The notes under the pieces: model-generated | Told to the model about the DNA's origin: nothing | The model's database searches: none | The model's input: the letters and a program-made list of their open reading frames with translations, nothing else | Shown here: positions 43,487 to 54,965 of the stretch, piece after piece | Numbering within the stretch: position 1 is the stretch's first letter | Layout of the letters: each line of letters starts with the position of its first letter | Origin: Curvularia sp. ZM96 | Lineage: Eukaryota > Ascomycota > Dothideomycetes > Pleosporales > Pleosporaceae | Direction: 5' to 3' | Assembly (NCBI GenBank): GCA_022457065.1 | Contig: JAJGBQ010000003.1 | Location: 1,302,001-1,366,000, forward strand | Length of the DNA stretch: 64,000 nucleotides | Translations under genes and position numbers: made by a program

Positions 43487-45961
43487 ATGGATGCTGGCAA
43501 CTTGCATCATACTACTGGGTACGCTAAAGTGCTGAGAACTCAGAAAGGGAGCGCCGAGTTGGCAGCTACCGGTGAACACCTTTGTCCATACCCGCATCAC
43601 AGGGGACGTGTCTTCCAGACACTTGAACAATTGCTTAACCATGGCAAGGCAGAACATGCTTCGGACTTCAAAGGCCTAGACTCGCAGCAAGCACTTAAGA
43701 AATTTCAGAGCTTATCAAACGACCTTAGGTAAAAAGCTCAGCCTCCACATACCATGTCATTATCTGACATCATTAGGAGACCTGATCATTCCTCTATTGC
43801 AACCGCAGGGGATCAGTCTGCAATAGATATTGGAAACCTCAACCTGGAATCTGCTAGAGGATCTGCCCCAAACTCTCCTCCGTCCGGACGCAAACGGGCA
43901 GCAGAGCACGAAGCCTATGGACAAAGAGGAAAAGCCCCACCTCACCTGCAAGGTGGTGACTCGGATTATTCAAGAAAACTTCCATATTACGTTACTTCCG
44001 ATAAGACAAGGCCTAAGCCACAAACCCCACGGCTGTTCGACTCTAAGCATAGCGCCAGAGGCACATCATCACCTCACCAGTCCACCCCTGAGCCGTCGAG
44101 CGAGCGGTCAGCCGAAGCCACAAAGAGCACTAAGCTCCAGTCTCCGCAAACTAGGTCACCTACTCATTCTCAGGAACGGAACACTCCCAAATCCCAGCCT
44201 GTTCTTACTGGGCATCCCCAATATGATGAACGGTATCCTGATCTCTTATTACAGCCCGACTCTCGCCCGATTTCGCAGCAGCAGCTGGCGTCTGAGGTAA
44301 AGTCAATATACGCTGGGCTTGCTATGGTAGAAAATAAGTGCATACATGTTGACCGTGCCCAAGCGGCGGCTGTACAAGATCTTAACACAAAGCTACCTCC
44401 TGACCATTGGCAAGCGCTGATAGCTTTACATCGTACGCTGCTACATGAACATCATGACTTTTTTCTTGCCAGTCAGCATCCGTCTGCTTCACCAGCGCTT
44501 CGTAGTCTGGCGGCTAAGTATTCCATGCCTGCGCGTATGTGGAAGCATGGTATCCATTCCTTTTTGGAGTTACTTCGGAGGCGTTTACCAGAAAGTATGG
44601 ATTATATGTTGGCGTTTATCTATTTGGCCTACCAGATGATGGCCTTACTCTATGAGACAGTTCCGGCTTTCGAAGACACGTGGATAGAGTGCCTCGGCGA
44701 TTTGGGCAGATATCGTATGGCTATTGAGGACGAGGATGTGCGTGATCGTGATACCTGGGCAGGTGTTGCACGATCATGGTACACGAAGGCAGCGGACAAA
44801 AACCCAATTATTGGACGGCTCTACCACCACCTAGCTATTCTCGCAAGACCTAATGCTCTCCAGCAGATGTACTACTACTCCCGGTCGTTAACTTGCGTTA
44901 AGCCATTTGGAAGCGCACGCGAGTCCATTTTGACTCTTCTGGATCCCATTCTTGGACGCACCACCGCCAGTTTCACGCACGCCCTTCCGATTGATACTTG
45001 TTTCATTAAATCACATGGCCTTCAGTTTCTGGGGCTTTCGGTCAAGGAGGAGCAGACATCAGAAGATTTCTTGGAAGCCAAGGCTGAGTTCCTGGACGGC
45101 CTCAGCGACCATATCGGTCGGGTCACCGCAAAGTGGAAGGACCAGGGCGTATGGATCGCCGTCACGAACATCGCAGGTTGGTTCGACTATGGTGTTGACG
45201 ATAATGCACTACGTCAAGCTTTCCTCGTCGAGCTTTCTGAGAAAGCCAAAAAATCTGTCTCGACTGCTCCCGAGGAAATTCAACGTACGGCGTCATCGAT
45301 CGACCAGCCAGATCCCCTTCAACCTTCCGTTTCTCCGAGCGAAGTTGGCCAGAAGCTTGCGCACCTTACTGAGAGACTCACTTTCAAGAACGCCAGGCTC
45401 CTCTTCAACGAAACATTTGCTCTCGTCCTGCGTCGAGTCGGTGACAAGAACGTGCTTCCTCACGTTAACATCAAGCTCGCTTTCATTGAAGCGCTTGCTT
45501 CTAACTCATACGTTTCTAATCTGTTCGATGATCTTCCTTGGATGGACCTCATCGCTTTCCTCAATACGTTACTGAAAGCAGAAACTCATATGCACCAGCC
45601 GACCAACCAGTCCGAGAATATCGATAACTTAGTCGCTGGAAATCTATTTCCAGCCGACGGTGAGAGGCCCGATGAGCTCCCGCTTCCAGAAGACTATCTC
45701 TCTCGAGGCTTGATCTGGACCCATGGCTACTTCCCCAAGTATTGGTTCGACAGAGAGCGTGATGAGGAAGAACGATATCTTGAGCCTGCCAGCACGGTCA
45801 GGAACCGGATCAACAGAGTGCTAAGACTCGGATATGCGCTTGCAAAAGTAAGTCTAACGCGTAATATCATATCACGGGGTCTGACTGAGATACAGTACAA
45901 CCGGTGGATTGCATATAACACCGATACACACTCCTTCAAGGTCATCAACCCAGCACCTTGA
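43487..45961 (+). CDS. EST1/SMG-type DNA/RNA-binding domain protein
   Basis: Exons are 43487-43728, 43777-45847 and 45896-45961, giving 792 aa. Both introns are 48 nt and have CTGAC-like branch sites. Exon 1 adds a degenerate zinc-finger-like start (C33, then H52 and H57 in LLNHGKAEH). A Ser/Pro-rich disordered region spans about 85-235. The Est1-type helical domain begins near residue 270 with VDRAQAAAVQDLNTKL, HRTLLHEHHDFFLAS, DLGRYRMAIED and GRLYHHLAILARPNALQQMYYYSRSL. The C-terminus has GYFPKYWF and the intron-spanned LGYALAKYNRWIAYN. Relatives act in telomerase recruitment (Est1) or nonsense-mediated decay (Smg5/6/7, Ebs1). No PIN domain is seen. An ATG at 43754 lies inside intron 1 and would give a truncated 735-aa form. 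Confidence 0.87.
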
Positions 45962-46718
45962 TGTTAATGACCCTTGTTCTTCTGTCTTGTTTTATTGTTT
46001 TCTATCGCGATATAGCATAGTTTACCTCCCCTTGCTATTGACTAAACGTCTCCTCTCCTCACCCACAGTGATTTGAACATCGTGGAGTTCGAGAACTTAT
46101 CTTCAGCGTTTCAGTCACATAGTATATGGCGTATTGGAGACATGCTCGCGAGTACGGAGTGTTGGGGCCAAAGAGAGAAGAAGAATGAAATTGAGAACTT
46201 TGAGCCCTCTGGTTGGCAGACCAGTCGTCGTGCCGCTGGCGGCGGGGGTAAGTATGTTTCGCGGTGTGTTTTTCTCATTTGTTTTGTTTTCTGTTTTGAC
46301 TTAGAGAAAGCGTGGGATGGAAACTGTGAAAAAGATGCTGGCTACATCACTTTATCGTTGTTAGACGTTAAGCAACATATTGATAAGATTGACTTAATAT
46401 ATTAGAATGTACATCTGGTAATCATCTCCTCCGACACAACAATAGGAGACTGGAGGGCAATACATCATCAAGGCTTTACTACCTCATTTCATCTTCTCGA
46501 TTGGCATGATGGAGATTTATATATTCCATGAAAAATGAAGCAAATGCTGATGTGCCGGAGACATCTACCTAGAGTCCTAGAAGGAGCTCTAGGTATTATA
46601 TTTTGCTCCCACATGATGTAAATTCGGTCTACAAGACTGTACGAAACCTTGATCAAAACAATACGTTCCAGCTGTACTTTAACGCCTTCCAAATTCATGA
46701 TATGATTGCACTGAAACA
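45962..46718. other. Intergenic, convergent 3' ends of EST1-like gene and KU70
   Basis: These 757 bp separate two stop codons. A plus-strand frame at 46073-46405 has no recognisable content. One hairpin (46566-46595) is present close to the KU70 3' end. I see no gene. Confidence 0.6.
46566..46595. repeat. Short inverted repeat (hairpin)
   Basis: The arms tacctagag and ctctaggta form a perfect 9-bp stem around a 12-nt loop, about 120 bp downstream of the KU70 stop. It could affect 3' end formation or be chance. Confidence 0.5.
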
Positions 46719-48758
46719 TTAAAGTCCCTTTCCATCGAGATACTCCTGCACCCGCTCTAATAGATCCGCCTTCTTCCCCGCGACACTCTGACCCCTAGCA
46801 CCCAACCACTGCTTCAATACCGCAACAGTCTGCTTGCTGATCTGCCCACTGTTGTTTATATCAGCCATCTGCTGGTCCGTCATACCATCGTCATCCCCAT
46901 CCTCTCCTTTGACCTTCGGCTCCTTCTTCACACGCTTGGCTGCTGGCTTCTTCTCTTCGCCTTCAGCATCGTCTCCACCAGTGCGTTTCTTGGCAGTAGG
47001 CTTTGCACGATGGGCAAGCGCAGATTTTTCTTGCTGGGCATATACCTCCTGGAACTCTCTGCCATAGTCTTCTATGTATTCGCCACAGCGCTTGTCTATC
47101 TGCCTATAGCGCGGAATGGTCTTATCATCTGGATGTTCTGGAAGCTCCTCTTCTAATGCGAGTGCTTGCAGTATGCGGTAGAACCATTGTAGATCTGGGT
47201 TGGGATATCTGGAAGGGTCGTAGATACCCTTGGGGAGTTGGAGTTGCTCGATAATGAGACGCATCTTATCTGTGAGGGAATCTGTCGTTTTGAGAGGTTC
47301 TTCGGGTGGTGTAGGAAATTGACGAATGTCATCGGCGAAAGGAAGTGGTACGAGCCAAAGGCCTGGCGGCAGGACTTGCTCTCCTTCTTCGTTGATTTTC
47401 TCCTCGCCAGGTATCAGGGCTGCAAGGGTAGGTGCAGCGTTGCGGCGGGGAATAAACCAAACTAGACCCATCTTCTGGGAGTTGAGGAGCTTCTGCTGTA
47501 ATGCAGAGAAGACCCGCGTTGAGCCAACGTAGTCTGCTTCCGAAGGATATATGAACGTCGACTTGTTCGTGTTTGCCCATATTGGCACACTGGAAAGAGG
47601 TTTGAAGCCGATTATGCGTATGACAGGGTCACCAAAACATTGCCGTATCTTGATCATCTCTTCAGGTGTGAATGTTATCGCATCACCACCAAACTTGTAT
47701 GCTTTCCGCAACTCGGCCTTCTCGACAGTTCGTGCGGTGTCATCTGCCATATGCGTGGTTGAAGAGGTGACTATCTGTGGCTTCTCTCCGCCAACCCAAA
47801 CATAACATGATTTGACATGCTCCTGGCGTTTGATCATGATGTATCCCTTCACACCAATCCGCAGATCGGGACCCAATTCCATCGGCAATGAAAAAAGAGC
47901 ACGCCGAGGTGTGGCCTTCGAGTTAATCGAAGAGATGAGTTGCTTGAGAAGAGAGATGCCTTCGCCGCTTTTTGCGACTTTTGTGGTAGAGGGTATAGCG
48001 ACTGGCGCATCAGGATCTGAGGGTGATGTCGGATAGACAAGATCGTCGTAGAAACGGGACCGGTCAAAGCTGTGATCTGATTGCGAAATTGGGAATAGAT
48101 CGATTGTGCACCCTAGATCATACAAATCCCGGGCCCTTGTAACTGCAGCGTCTTTGTCTACTTTAGCTTTGACTGGGTAGTCATTATCGGTAACTAAGAA
48201 CAGACGTCTTGACGAGAAGTTCGGGGCTTTGGTTGTGAAGATCTGATTTGCGCAGAAGAGCACTGTTGCAATGCTGGCTCCCTCCTTTGCCGGCTTGAGT
48301 ATCTTTTCGGCCTCTTCTTCGTCCTCAACCATATCCCTCAACCTCTTGACGTCTTGTGCTGAAGGTACGTCAAGATCTGACAGGAGATAGCAGTGCTGGA
48401 ATGTGTTATCGCCGTCCTTCAGGTCTGTTTCCTCCGTGCCGAACAGCAATATGCCCATCATGTCGTTCGGGTTGGAGATGATACGTTGTTGCATCAACTG
48501 GTAGGCGCATTTGAGTGCAGCAGAAGTTGGTGAGTCGTGCTCGGCTTTCTTGTCTTCTGACTTGGGCGGTTTCTCGAGCATGCTAGGACTGACATCGATA
48601 GCAAAGAGAACGGCATCTTTGATAGTCTTGTAGCTCTAGTTCTTGTTAGTAAGCATTGCAAGTAAAGAGACTTCGATCAAGCGCACAGTGTCGTCTATTT
48701 CCTCGTCCTCTTCCTCTTCCTCTGCTTCACCTTCACGATTGTCTTGCGGGTCCGCCAT
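46719..48758 (-). CDS. KU70: Ku70, DNA end-binding subunit for NHEJ
   Basis: With Ku80 it forms the ring that binds double-strand ends for non-homologous end joining and protects telomeres. Exons are 48758-48687 and 48635-46719, giving 662 aa. The 51-nt intron has an exact TACTAAC branch site but an unusual GTGCGC donor. The acidic N-terminus is followed by a vWA-like domain starting YKTIKDAVLFAIDVSPSMLE. Next comes the beta-barrel core, with FSLPMELGPDLRIGVKGY, IIGFKPLSSVPIWAN, STFIYPSEADYVGSTRVFSA and GLVWFIPRRNAAP. The Ku C-terminal arm and a Lys-rich nuclear-localisation-like stretch (KKPAAKRVKKEPKVKGED) follow. A C-terminal SAP motif ends it (TVAVLKQWLGARGQSVAGKK). It is divergent from HEM15. 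Confidence 0.96.
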
Positions 48759-49170
48759 GATGCAATAATTGTGTTTAAGCGCGGATGGAAGAACCGCTCT
48801 TCAGCAGAACTTTTAGATTGTGGTAGATTGGGTAGTTCTGAACTGCTTTTGCAGTACTTTGTGCTTAAGAAGTAAAAGCAAACAATCGTCGCATTCGCGT
48901 CGCGGCGCCGGGACAAGACCAGGCAACCGTTAGGCACGCGCCTTAGCCACGACGCGATCGCACGTGATGTTCGGCCCATGGTGGGGCAATTCCTAACGTC
49001 CGATCCTCAGCCTCGATCGTCATCAGTGCCAACAACCCAGCTGTCATTGGTCGAAGCTTTCCCTCCGCTTGGTGTCCGAACATTATTCATATTGGTGTTC
49101 TGGCCTTACATTAGTACGTTCAAGTATTATAACACGGGAAGGCACTTTCTTTCTCGTCGCAAACTTCACA
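48759..49170. promoter_or_regulatory. Shared divergent promoter, KU70 and HEM15
   Basis: The 412 bp between the two ATGs contain gatcgcacgtgatg near 48956 and a GC-rich centre. The HEM15-proximal side is AT-rich. Promoter function is inferred from the divergent arrangement. Confidence 0.5.
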
Positions 49171-50507
49171 ATGGCTTTGCGGATATCCTGTTCTCGCGCT
49201 GCGAAGCGTGCAGCCTCCGTCACACCCGCCACATCTATCCTCTCGACATACGGCGCGCAATGGAGGAGAGGCAACGCCACCGTTGCTCCGACGCAGGTCA
49301 AGACAGGAGCAAAGGGACCTACTGCCATGGTGTTCATGAACATGGGGGGACCATCGACGACAGATGAAGTTCATGGCTTCCTGAGCATGCTGTTTGTACA
49401 GCTTCCACTCGCGCGTCATAGAAAAGAAGCTGACCTGGACAGGCTGACAAAGACCTGATTCCCCTCGGACCTCTTCAGAACTACATTGGACCATATATTG
49501 CACGGAGGAGAACACCCAAGATCCAAAAACAATATGCGGAGATTGGCGGAGGATCGCCAATCAGGAAATGGTCGGAATACCAGGCCGCAGAGATGTGCAA
49601 GATTCTCGACAAGACATCGCCAGAGACGGCCCCACATAAGCCATACGTTGCTTTCCGCTACGCCAACCCCCTTACTGAAGACACCTACAAGCAGTTGCTG
49701 GCCGATGGATTTGGAGGTGGCAAGGGCGGCCGGGCTGTTGCTTTCACACAATATCCGCAATATTCGTGCTCCACTACTGGTTCTTCCCTCAACGAGCTCT
49801 GGAAGTGGAGGACAAGGCTGGAGGGCAAGCGCGCGGGTGGAGAGACTGGCCAGGAAGTTGAGCCCGAAGGTTCAATCAAGTGGAGTGTCATTGACCGCTG
49901 GCCTGCTCACCCAGGTCTTGTGGAGGCATTTGCCCAGCTCATTGAGAAGAAGCTCGCCGAATATCCCGCTGAGCGAAGAGACGGAGTTGTCATTCTCTTC
50001 TCCGCTCACAGTCTGCCTATGACTGTTGTGAACCGCGGTGATCCATACCCCGCTGAAGTTGCTGCCACTGTGTATGCTGTCATGCAACGCCTTGGCATGA
50101 AGTACAAGTACCGTCTTGTATGGCAGTCGCAAGTTGGTCCTCAGCCATGGCTCGGTGCGCAGACTTCAGACACTGTCAAGGAGTACATGAAGAAGGGTCA
50201 AAAGGACCTGCTATTGGTGCCAATTGCATTCACCAGCGACCACATCGAGACGCTATATGAACTCGACAAGGAGGTCATTGGTGAGGATGCTGAGGGTCAC
50301 GAGGGTGTCAAACGTGTAGACAGCTTGAACGACAACCGAGTATTCATCGAGGCGCTAGCAGACATTGCGAAGGCACATTTGCAGAGCGGCCAGGCTTGCA
50401 GCCCCCAGATGACCCTCAGGTGTCCCAAGTGTACTAGTGAGAGGTGCCTGGCACAGAAGGAATTTTTCGCGGGACAGACCCAGCATATTGATCCTCCTAC
50501 AGCATAG
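49171..50507 (+). CDS. HEM15: Ferrochelatase, [2Fe-2S] type
   Basis: Ferrochelatase inserts Fe2+ into protoporphyrin IX at the matrix side of the inner mitochondrial membrane, the last step of haem synthesis. Exons are 49171-49395 and 49443-50507, giving 429 aa with a 47-nt intron. The N-terminus is basic and Ser/Ala-rich, as expected for mitochondrial import. Catalytic motifs include VFMNMGGPST, YPQYSCSTTGSSL, FSAHSLPM (His264), WQSQVGPQPWLGAQT and PIAFTSDHIETLYELD. Cys184 and the C-terminal C402-x2-C405-x4-C410 match the four ligands of the [2Fe-2S] cluster of animal and fission-yeast enzymes; budding yeast lacks the cluster. Confidence 0.96.
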
Positions 50508-50744
50508 TCCCATCAGCAGAAGAGCCATTGTGTATATGTATAAATAGTCTTCGTTCGCAAACCCATGATGCGTAACAGCCATTTGGTTAAAAGTTTGTCG
50601 GCATCATATCCAGATGTGATGCTCATACTTGCTCCCATCCATTCCAGATGCTAAGAGAACACATGAGTGATTTCAACAGTCTATCAACTGGCATAACGTG
50701 ATATTTTCTTGTTTTAGTCTCTGCCACTCATCTTTTCGCGCACT

Positions 50745-52442
50745 TCAATCAATGACAAGGTCCGAAAAGGCGGCATGCGGCAAAGGATCGCGTACGTGTC
50801 CAGGCACCCAAGGAGCTGGATCATCAAAAAATCTCTTGACGGTGGACGCAGCAGACCAATCTGCCAGTTGTCCCTGGGAATGCAAACGATGCTTTGTAGT
50901 CTTAGATGGCTCAGGAAGTTCAAAGCCAGTCACGGCGTCCACAAAGGGTTGGCCCTCTCCACACAATTTGAGCGCGCAACATGTATCTGGTTCGGAGACA
51001 CGCTGTATCCTGCAACGCCTGCGAGTTAGGTGTGGACCTACGCACATCGATTTGTCTTCCCATGACTTGGAATGCAAGGAATGAAAAAGGTTAATAAGAA
51101 CGTCTGCCGTGAAGTAGAGTAAATACCCCCAGGAATTATCCTCAAGCTCTGTCTCTTTCACAAAGCTTACTTTGAATTCTTTGCCGTTGGGACCCGTTTT
51201 AACAACGTGTTTCGTCTCCCCGTCAGCGACGTGTTTCTTACTTAGGTAAAAATGAGTTCCCTGCGTGCAACCACTGAAGCCACCCACACAGAGACTCGTC
51301 CATTCGATTCCTAGGTCGGTACCCTTGGATCCGCATTGTGTGCAGTATTCCATCTGGTCAACTGGATCTAATCGAAATGTGGACCGGAGGTCTGTCAGTT
51401 TCATTGATATGGAGAGCAGGGGGATCGTTTGTGTTGATTTGGCGAACATTTCCGGGCTGACTTTAAGTTCCAAGGCTTTGGTCAGGTAGGAAGTAATGCA
51501 TGGACAGAGAGATTCTGCAAATACCCCAACGAGAACGAGTAGCATGTCCGCATTGGATTTGTTACAGGCAGCAGTAACGGAATCCGTGACTTGTGCAACG
51601 GAAAGGAGGGAAATGATGAGATCGCGGGGTTTGGTGCTGTCTCTTGGTAGCATACGGAGGAGTGTGATGAGATTTGTACCCATCATCTCGGTCGAACCGC
51701 ACAGATGTTCGAGATAGGCGTGGAATATCTGCGTGGAAACCAAATCCGATGTGTCTGATGAAGACGGGCGATCAGGTAAAAGATACGCAATGCCTGGAAT
51801 AGACCTTGGTTCGATCTCCAACTCGCCAATGAGAAGTTTGAACTTCCTGGCGAGAAGTATCTCTTGTGTGATCCAAGCCCTCCTCCAGTACCCTTGCTCC
51901 GCAAGTTCGTTCCAGTCCTTTCCCAGCTCTTTATTCCGGCTGCCGATATGTTTGTGCCATATTTTGTTGGTTTCATGATACGTCCGTGGTTGCAGTGTAT
52001 CCAGTTCGTCCCAAAAAATGAAGGCTCGTTCTATACGCTCACTGAAACCTAGCCATCCAATGACTTCTTCGGCACCTGGATATATTTTTGACATCTGCGA
52101 CACTTGGTGTGTTCTTTCCGGGCCACAATTCTGATTGATGCAAATAGCATCTATCCAGAATGCACGCGAAGAAGCAGAATACTTTTTTCGCGCTACCTCC
52201 ATGAAGTCTCTGAGGTTCTTTCTTACTTTTGCAATTCTGCCGTTTACAAGGATCTCATACTCGTCGCCTTCGGGTCCCCATACATAAGAAAGGCAGGTGT
52301 ATTTTGACTTGACACTGGCATGCCGTATCTGGCACTGCAAAAGGCCAGTTTTCGACAAGTCTGGTTGGAAACTGAGTAGTCTGATATAACCTCCGGTGTA
52401 GTCGAGAGGATCATAAGCAAATGGCGAGGGCTTAGGAACCAT
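50745..52442 (-). CDS. HET-domain protein (heterokaryon incompatibility)
   Basis: A single intact exon encodes 565 aa. The N-terminal HET domain covers about residues 46-200 and has its three usual blocks: YTCLSYVWG, AFWIDAICINQN followed by QVSQMSKIYPGAEEVIGWLG, and YWRRAWITQEILLARK. The remainder has no known catalytic motif. It includes Cys-rich pieces (EYCTQCGSKG, MCVGPHLTRRRC) that might bind metal. HET domains, which are TIR-like, drive cell death when non-self is recognised after cell fusion, but most genomic HET genes have no known role. The gene has no stop or frameshift. It sits between the housekeeping genes HEM15 and PDA1. Confidence 0.93.
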   Translation of the reverse strand: MVPKPSPFAYDPLDYTGGYIRLLSFQPDLSKTGLLQCQIRHASVKSKYTCLSYVWGPEGDEYEILVNGRIAKVRKNLRDFMEVARKKYSASSRAFWIDAICINQNCGPERTHQVSQMSKIYPGAEEVIGWLGFSERIERAFIFWDELDTLQPRTYHETNKIWHKHIGSRNKELGKDWNELAEQGYWRRAWITQEILLARKFKLLIGELEIEPRSIPGIAYLLPDRPSSSDTSDLVSTQIFHAYLEHLCGSTEMMGTNLITLLRMLPRDSTKPRDLIISLLSVAQVTDSVTAACNKSNADMLLVLVGVFAESLCPCITSYLTKALELKVSPEMFAKSTQTIPLLSISMKLTDLRSTFRLDPVDQMEYCTQCGSKGTDLGIEWTSLCVGGFSGCTQGTHFYLSKKHVADGETKHVVKTGPNGKEFKVSFVKETELEDNSWGYLLYFTADVLINLFHSLHSKSWEDKSMCVGPHLTRRRCRIQRVSEPDTCCALKLCGEGQPFVDAVTGFELPEPSKTTKHRLHSQGQLADWSAASTVKRFFDDPAPWVPGHVRDPLPHAAFSDLVID

Positions 52443-53453
52443 TGGACTTTTTCGTTTTCCTTGATGTGCAGTGGTCTTTATTTAGACAAATCTTCCGGGG
52501 CCAAACTCAGTCACAGGAAAGGGATTCTTAAAGACAATTTGAGGAGGTTTTCGAAGCGATGAATCTGAACAAGAGGGCCACAGCAAACTTATGCTGATCA
52601 ATGTCTTATTGTCTAGAGATGTTCAGAGCTATCTCAGATCATTTTCGTCTACGGGTTGAGTGTCGCTTCGCTCTTTAAGCGCCAGACTCATGTCTTCAAT
52701 TGGGTGGTGATGAGATGCGGGGACGTTTCAAAAGCCTCTCCTGAATCCTATCCACCGTCCTGTAAGCGTCTACATTCGCGCGCGGCTACGAGACGCGGGC
52801 TAGGTCTGGTAGCCCACGCAAGCTGGCCAAGAAAGGCATAACGAGAGTCTCCATATATGTACAAATACCCAAAGTATCAATAGCAGCAAGTCTGTAAATG
52901 GGGTGGAAACACGGACGAGGGAGTGCAAGGCCCCGCCGTGTTCATTTCTTGCGAGAAGAGGCTTGCAAGTCCTGGTCAAAATTCCTAAGTCCATAGTTCA
53001 TTTCCGGAATCCTGCTGTATGGATGAACCAGCATTCTCTCTTTCTGAACAATGTTATGCAGGCCGGCCTTCTCTTCGGATGTTGCATCGAGGCCTTTGCT
53101 TTTCGCTGAGGGGGACCGGGAATATTTATGTAGTCATATATTTGCAATTCCCGGTGTAAATCACCAGTTTATTCACTAATGAATACATGATGCACATAGA
53201 GCGTACGTCTACTGAGGAGAGATCATTACAGGCTTGAGAGGCGTCGGCAAGCGGATGTTGAGGCAGCATGTTCCGAGATGTTGTTGGGTCGGAGAAGATC
53301 GGGACGAGATGAGATTTGGCGTTGAGCGGAGCCTGATCGCTTAGCGCGAAAGCGGATCCCCGAGCTGGCGGAGCTGAGCAACTTTTCGAATCAACACCAC
53401 CACCGACAGTCAACCCCGACTTCACCCCTCCTACATCCTGCTCGCCTCCCACA
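52443..53453. other. Divergent spacer between HET gene and PDA1
   Basis: About 1 kb lies between two divergent starts. The left part should be the HET-gene promoter. The right 150-200 bp before 53454 is C/T-rich (ccccgacttcacccctcctacatcc), a usual leader of a highly expressed fungal gene and here for PDA1. I see no further gene. Confidence 0.6.
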
Positions 53454-54965
53454 ATGCTGTCCAGGACAATTAGGCGGAGCATTGCGTCGCCCTTGAGGCG
53501 CAATGTCATTGCCCCTGTTGCGCGCCCCGCCTTCAGGTCGGTCACTACGGACGCGGCTTCATCGCATACCGACCCGGCCAATGTGCCTGCGGTAAGAATC
53601 CTTCTAAGACGGTCAATTGAGGGGCTGTAGACATGCAATGGATCACTGACTGCTTGAAGGCCGATGACCAGCCCTTCGAGATCCGCCTCTCGGACGAGGC
53701 CTTCGAGACATACGAACTGGACCCGCCGCCATACACACTCAACGTCACCAAGCAGGAGCTGAAGAAGATGTACTACGACATGGTCGCTGTCCGGTATGGA
53801 AACCCCGAATTTCGATGTGTCTACAGATAATGACCTTCTAACGCCGGGAACAGACGCATGGAAATGGCCGCCGACAGACTGTACAAGGAGAAGAAGATTC
53901 GGGGTTTCTGCCATCTGTCCACCGGTCAGGAGGCCGTTGCCGTCGGTATCGAACACGCCATTGAGCGTGCCGACCACCTCATCACCGCCTACCGCTGCCA
54001 CGGCTTCGCTCTGATGCGCGGCGCAACCGTCAAGTCCATCATTGGTGAACTGCTCGGCAGGAGAGAGGGTATCGCGTACGGAAAGGGTGGATCCATGCAC
54101 ATGTTCGCCCCCGGATTCTACGGTGGAAACGGTATCGTCGGTGCTCAGGTCCCCGTTGGCGCTGGTATCGCCTTCGCGTGCCAGTACACCAACAAGAAGA
54201 ACGTCACCCTGGCCCTTTACGGAGACGGTGCTTCCAACCAGGGTCAGGTCTTTGAGGCTTTCAACATGGCCAAGCTTTGGAACCTGCCCGTCATCTTTGG
54301 CTGCGAGAGTGCGTAAACTACCGCCAAAGTAAATGTAGAGTCTGCTAACTTGACATAGACAACAAGTACGGTATGGGTACTGCTGCTAACCGCTCCTCTG
54401 CCCTCACCGATTACTACAAGCGTGGTCAGTACATTCCTGGTCTAAAGATCAACGGTATGGATGTCCTCGCCGTCAAGGCCGCCGTCAAGTACGGAAAGGA
54501 GTACACTGCCGCTGGCAAGGGTCCTCTCGTCTACGAATACGTTACCTACCGTTACGGAGGACACTCCATGTCCGATCCCGGAACCACATACCGAGTAAGA
54601 TGATCAAGTGTTTGAGCCAGGTTTCAGTTACTAATCATATACGACAGACCCGTGAGGAGATTCAGCGCATGCGCAGCACAAACGACCCCATTGCCGGTCT
54701 CAAGCAGAAGCTTCTTGACTGGGGCGTTACTTCCGAGGAGGAGCTCAAGTCGATTGACAAGCAGGCTCGCTCCGACGTCGACGCTGAGGTCGCTGAGGCT
54801 GAGAACATGGCCGTTCCCGACCCCACTGGCAAGGTCCTGTTCGAGGACATCTACGTCCGCGGTTCCGAGCCTGAGTTCCTGAGGGGCCGCATTCCCGAGG
54901 AGAACTTCTACTACACTGAGCACGACATGGGTGGTGAGAAGAAGCCTGTCGCCAGGACTGCATAG
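53454..54965 (+). CDS. PDA1: Pyruvate dehydrogenase E1 component, alpha subunit
   Basis: This is the thiamine-diphosphate-dependent E1 of the mitochondrial complex that converts pyruvate to acetyl-CoA. Exons are 53454-53591, 53660-53793, 53854-54308, 54359-54594 and 54648-54965, giving 426 aa with introns of 50-68 nt. The N-terminus (MLSRTIRRSIASPLRRN) is a matrix-targeting peptide. Motifs are GFCHLSTGQEAVAVG and YRCHGFALMRG, then the ThDP-binding GDGASNQGQVFEAFN..NLPVIFGCEN, in which the last part spans intron 3. The regulatory loop YGGHSMSDPGTTYR carries the serine that PDH kinase phosphorylates in homologues. The strong codon bias toward C-ending codons fits high expression. Confidence 0.97.

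Noticed and set aside
43754..43776. ATG at 43754 as the start of the EST1-like gene
   Set aside because: It lies within a well-formed 48-nt intron, and the upstream exon joins in phase.
53126..54100. Minus-strand frame of 324 codons
   Set aside because: It is antisense to PDA1 exons with strong C-ending codon bias, which creates long reverse frames. No family is recognised.
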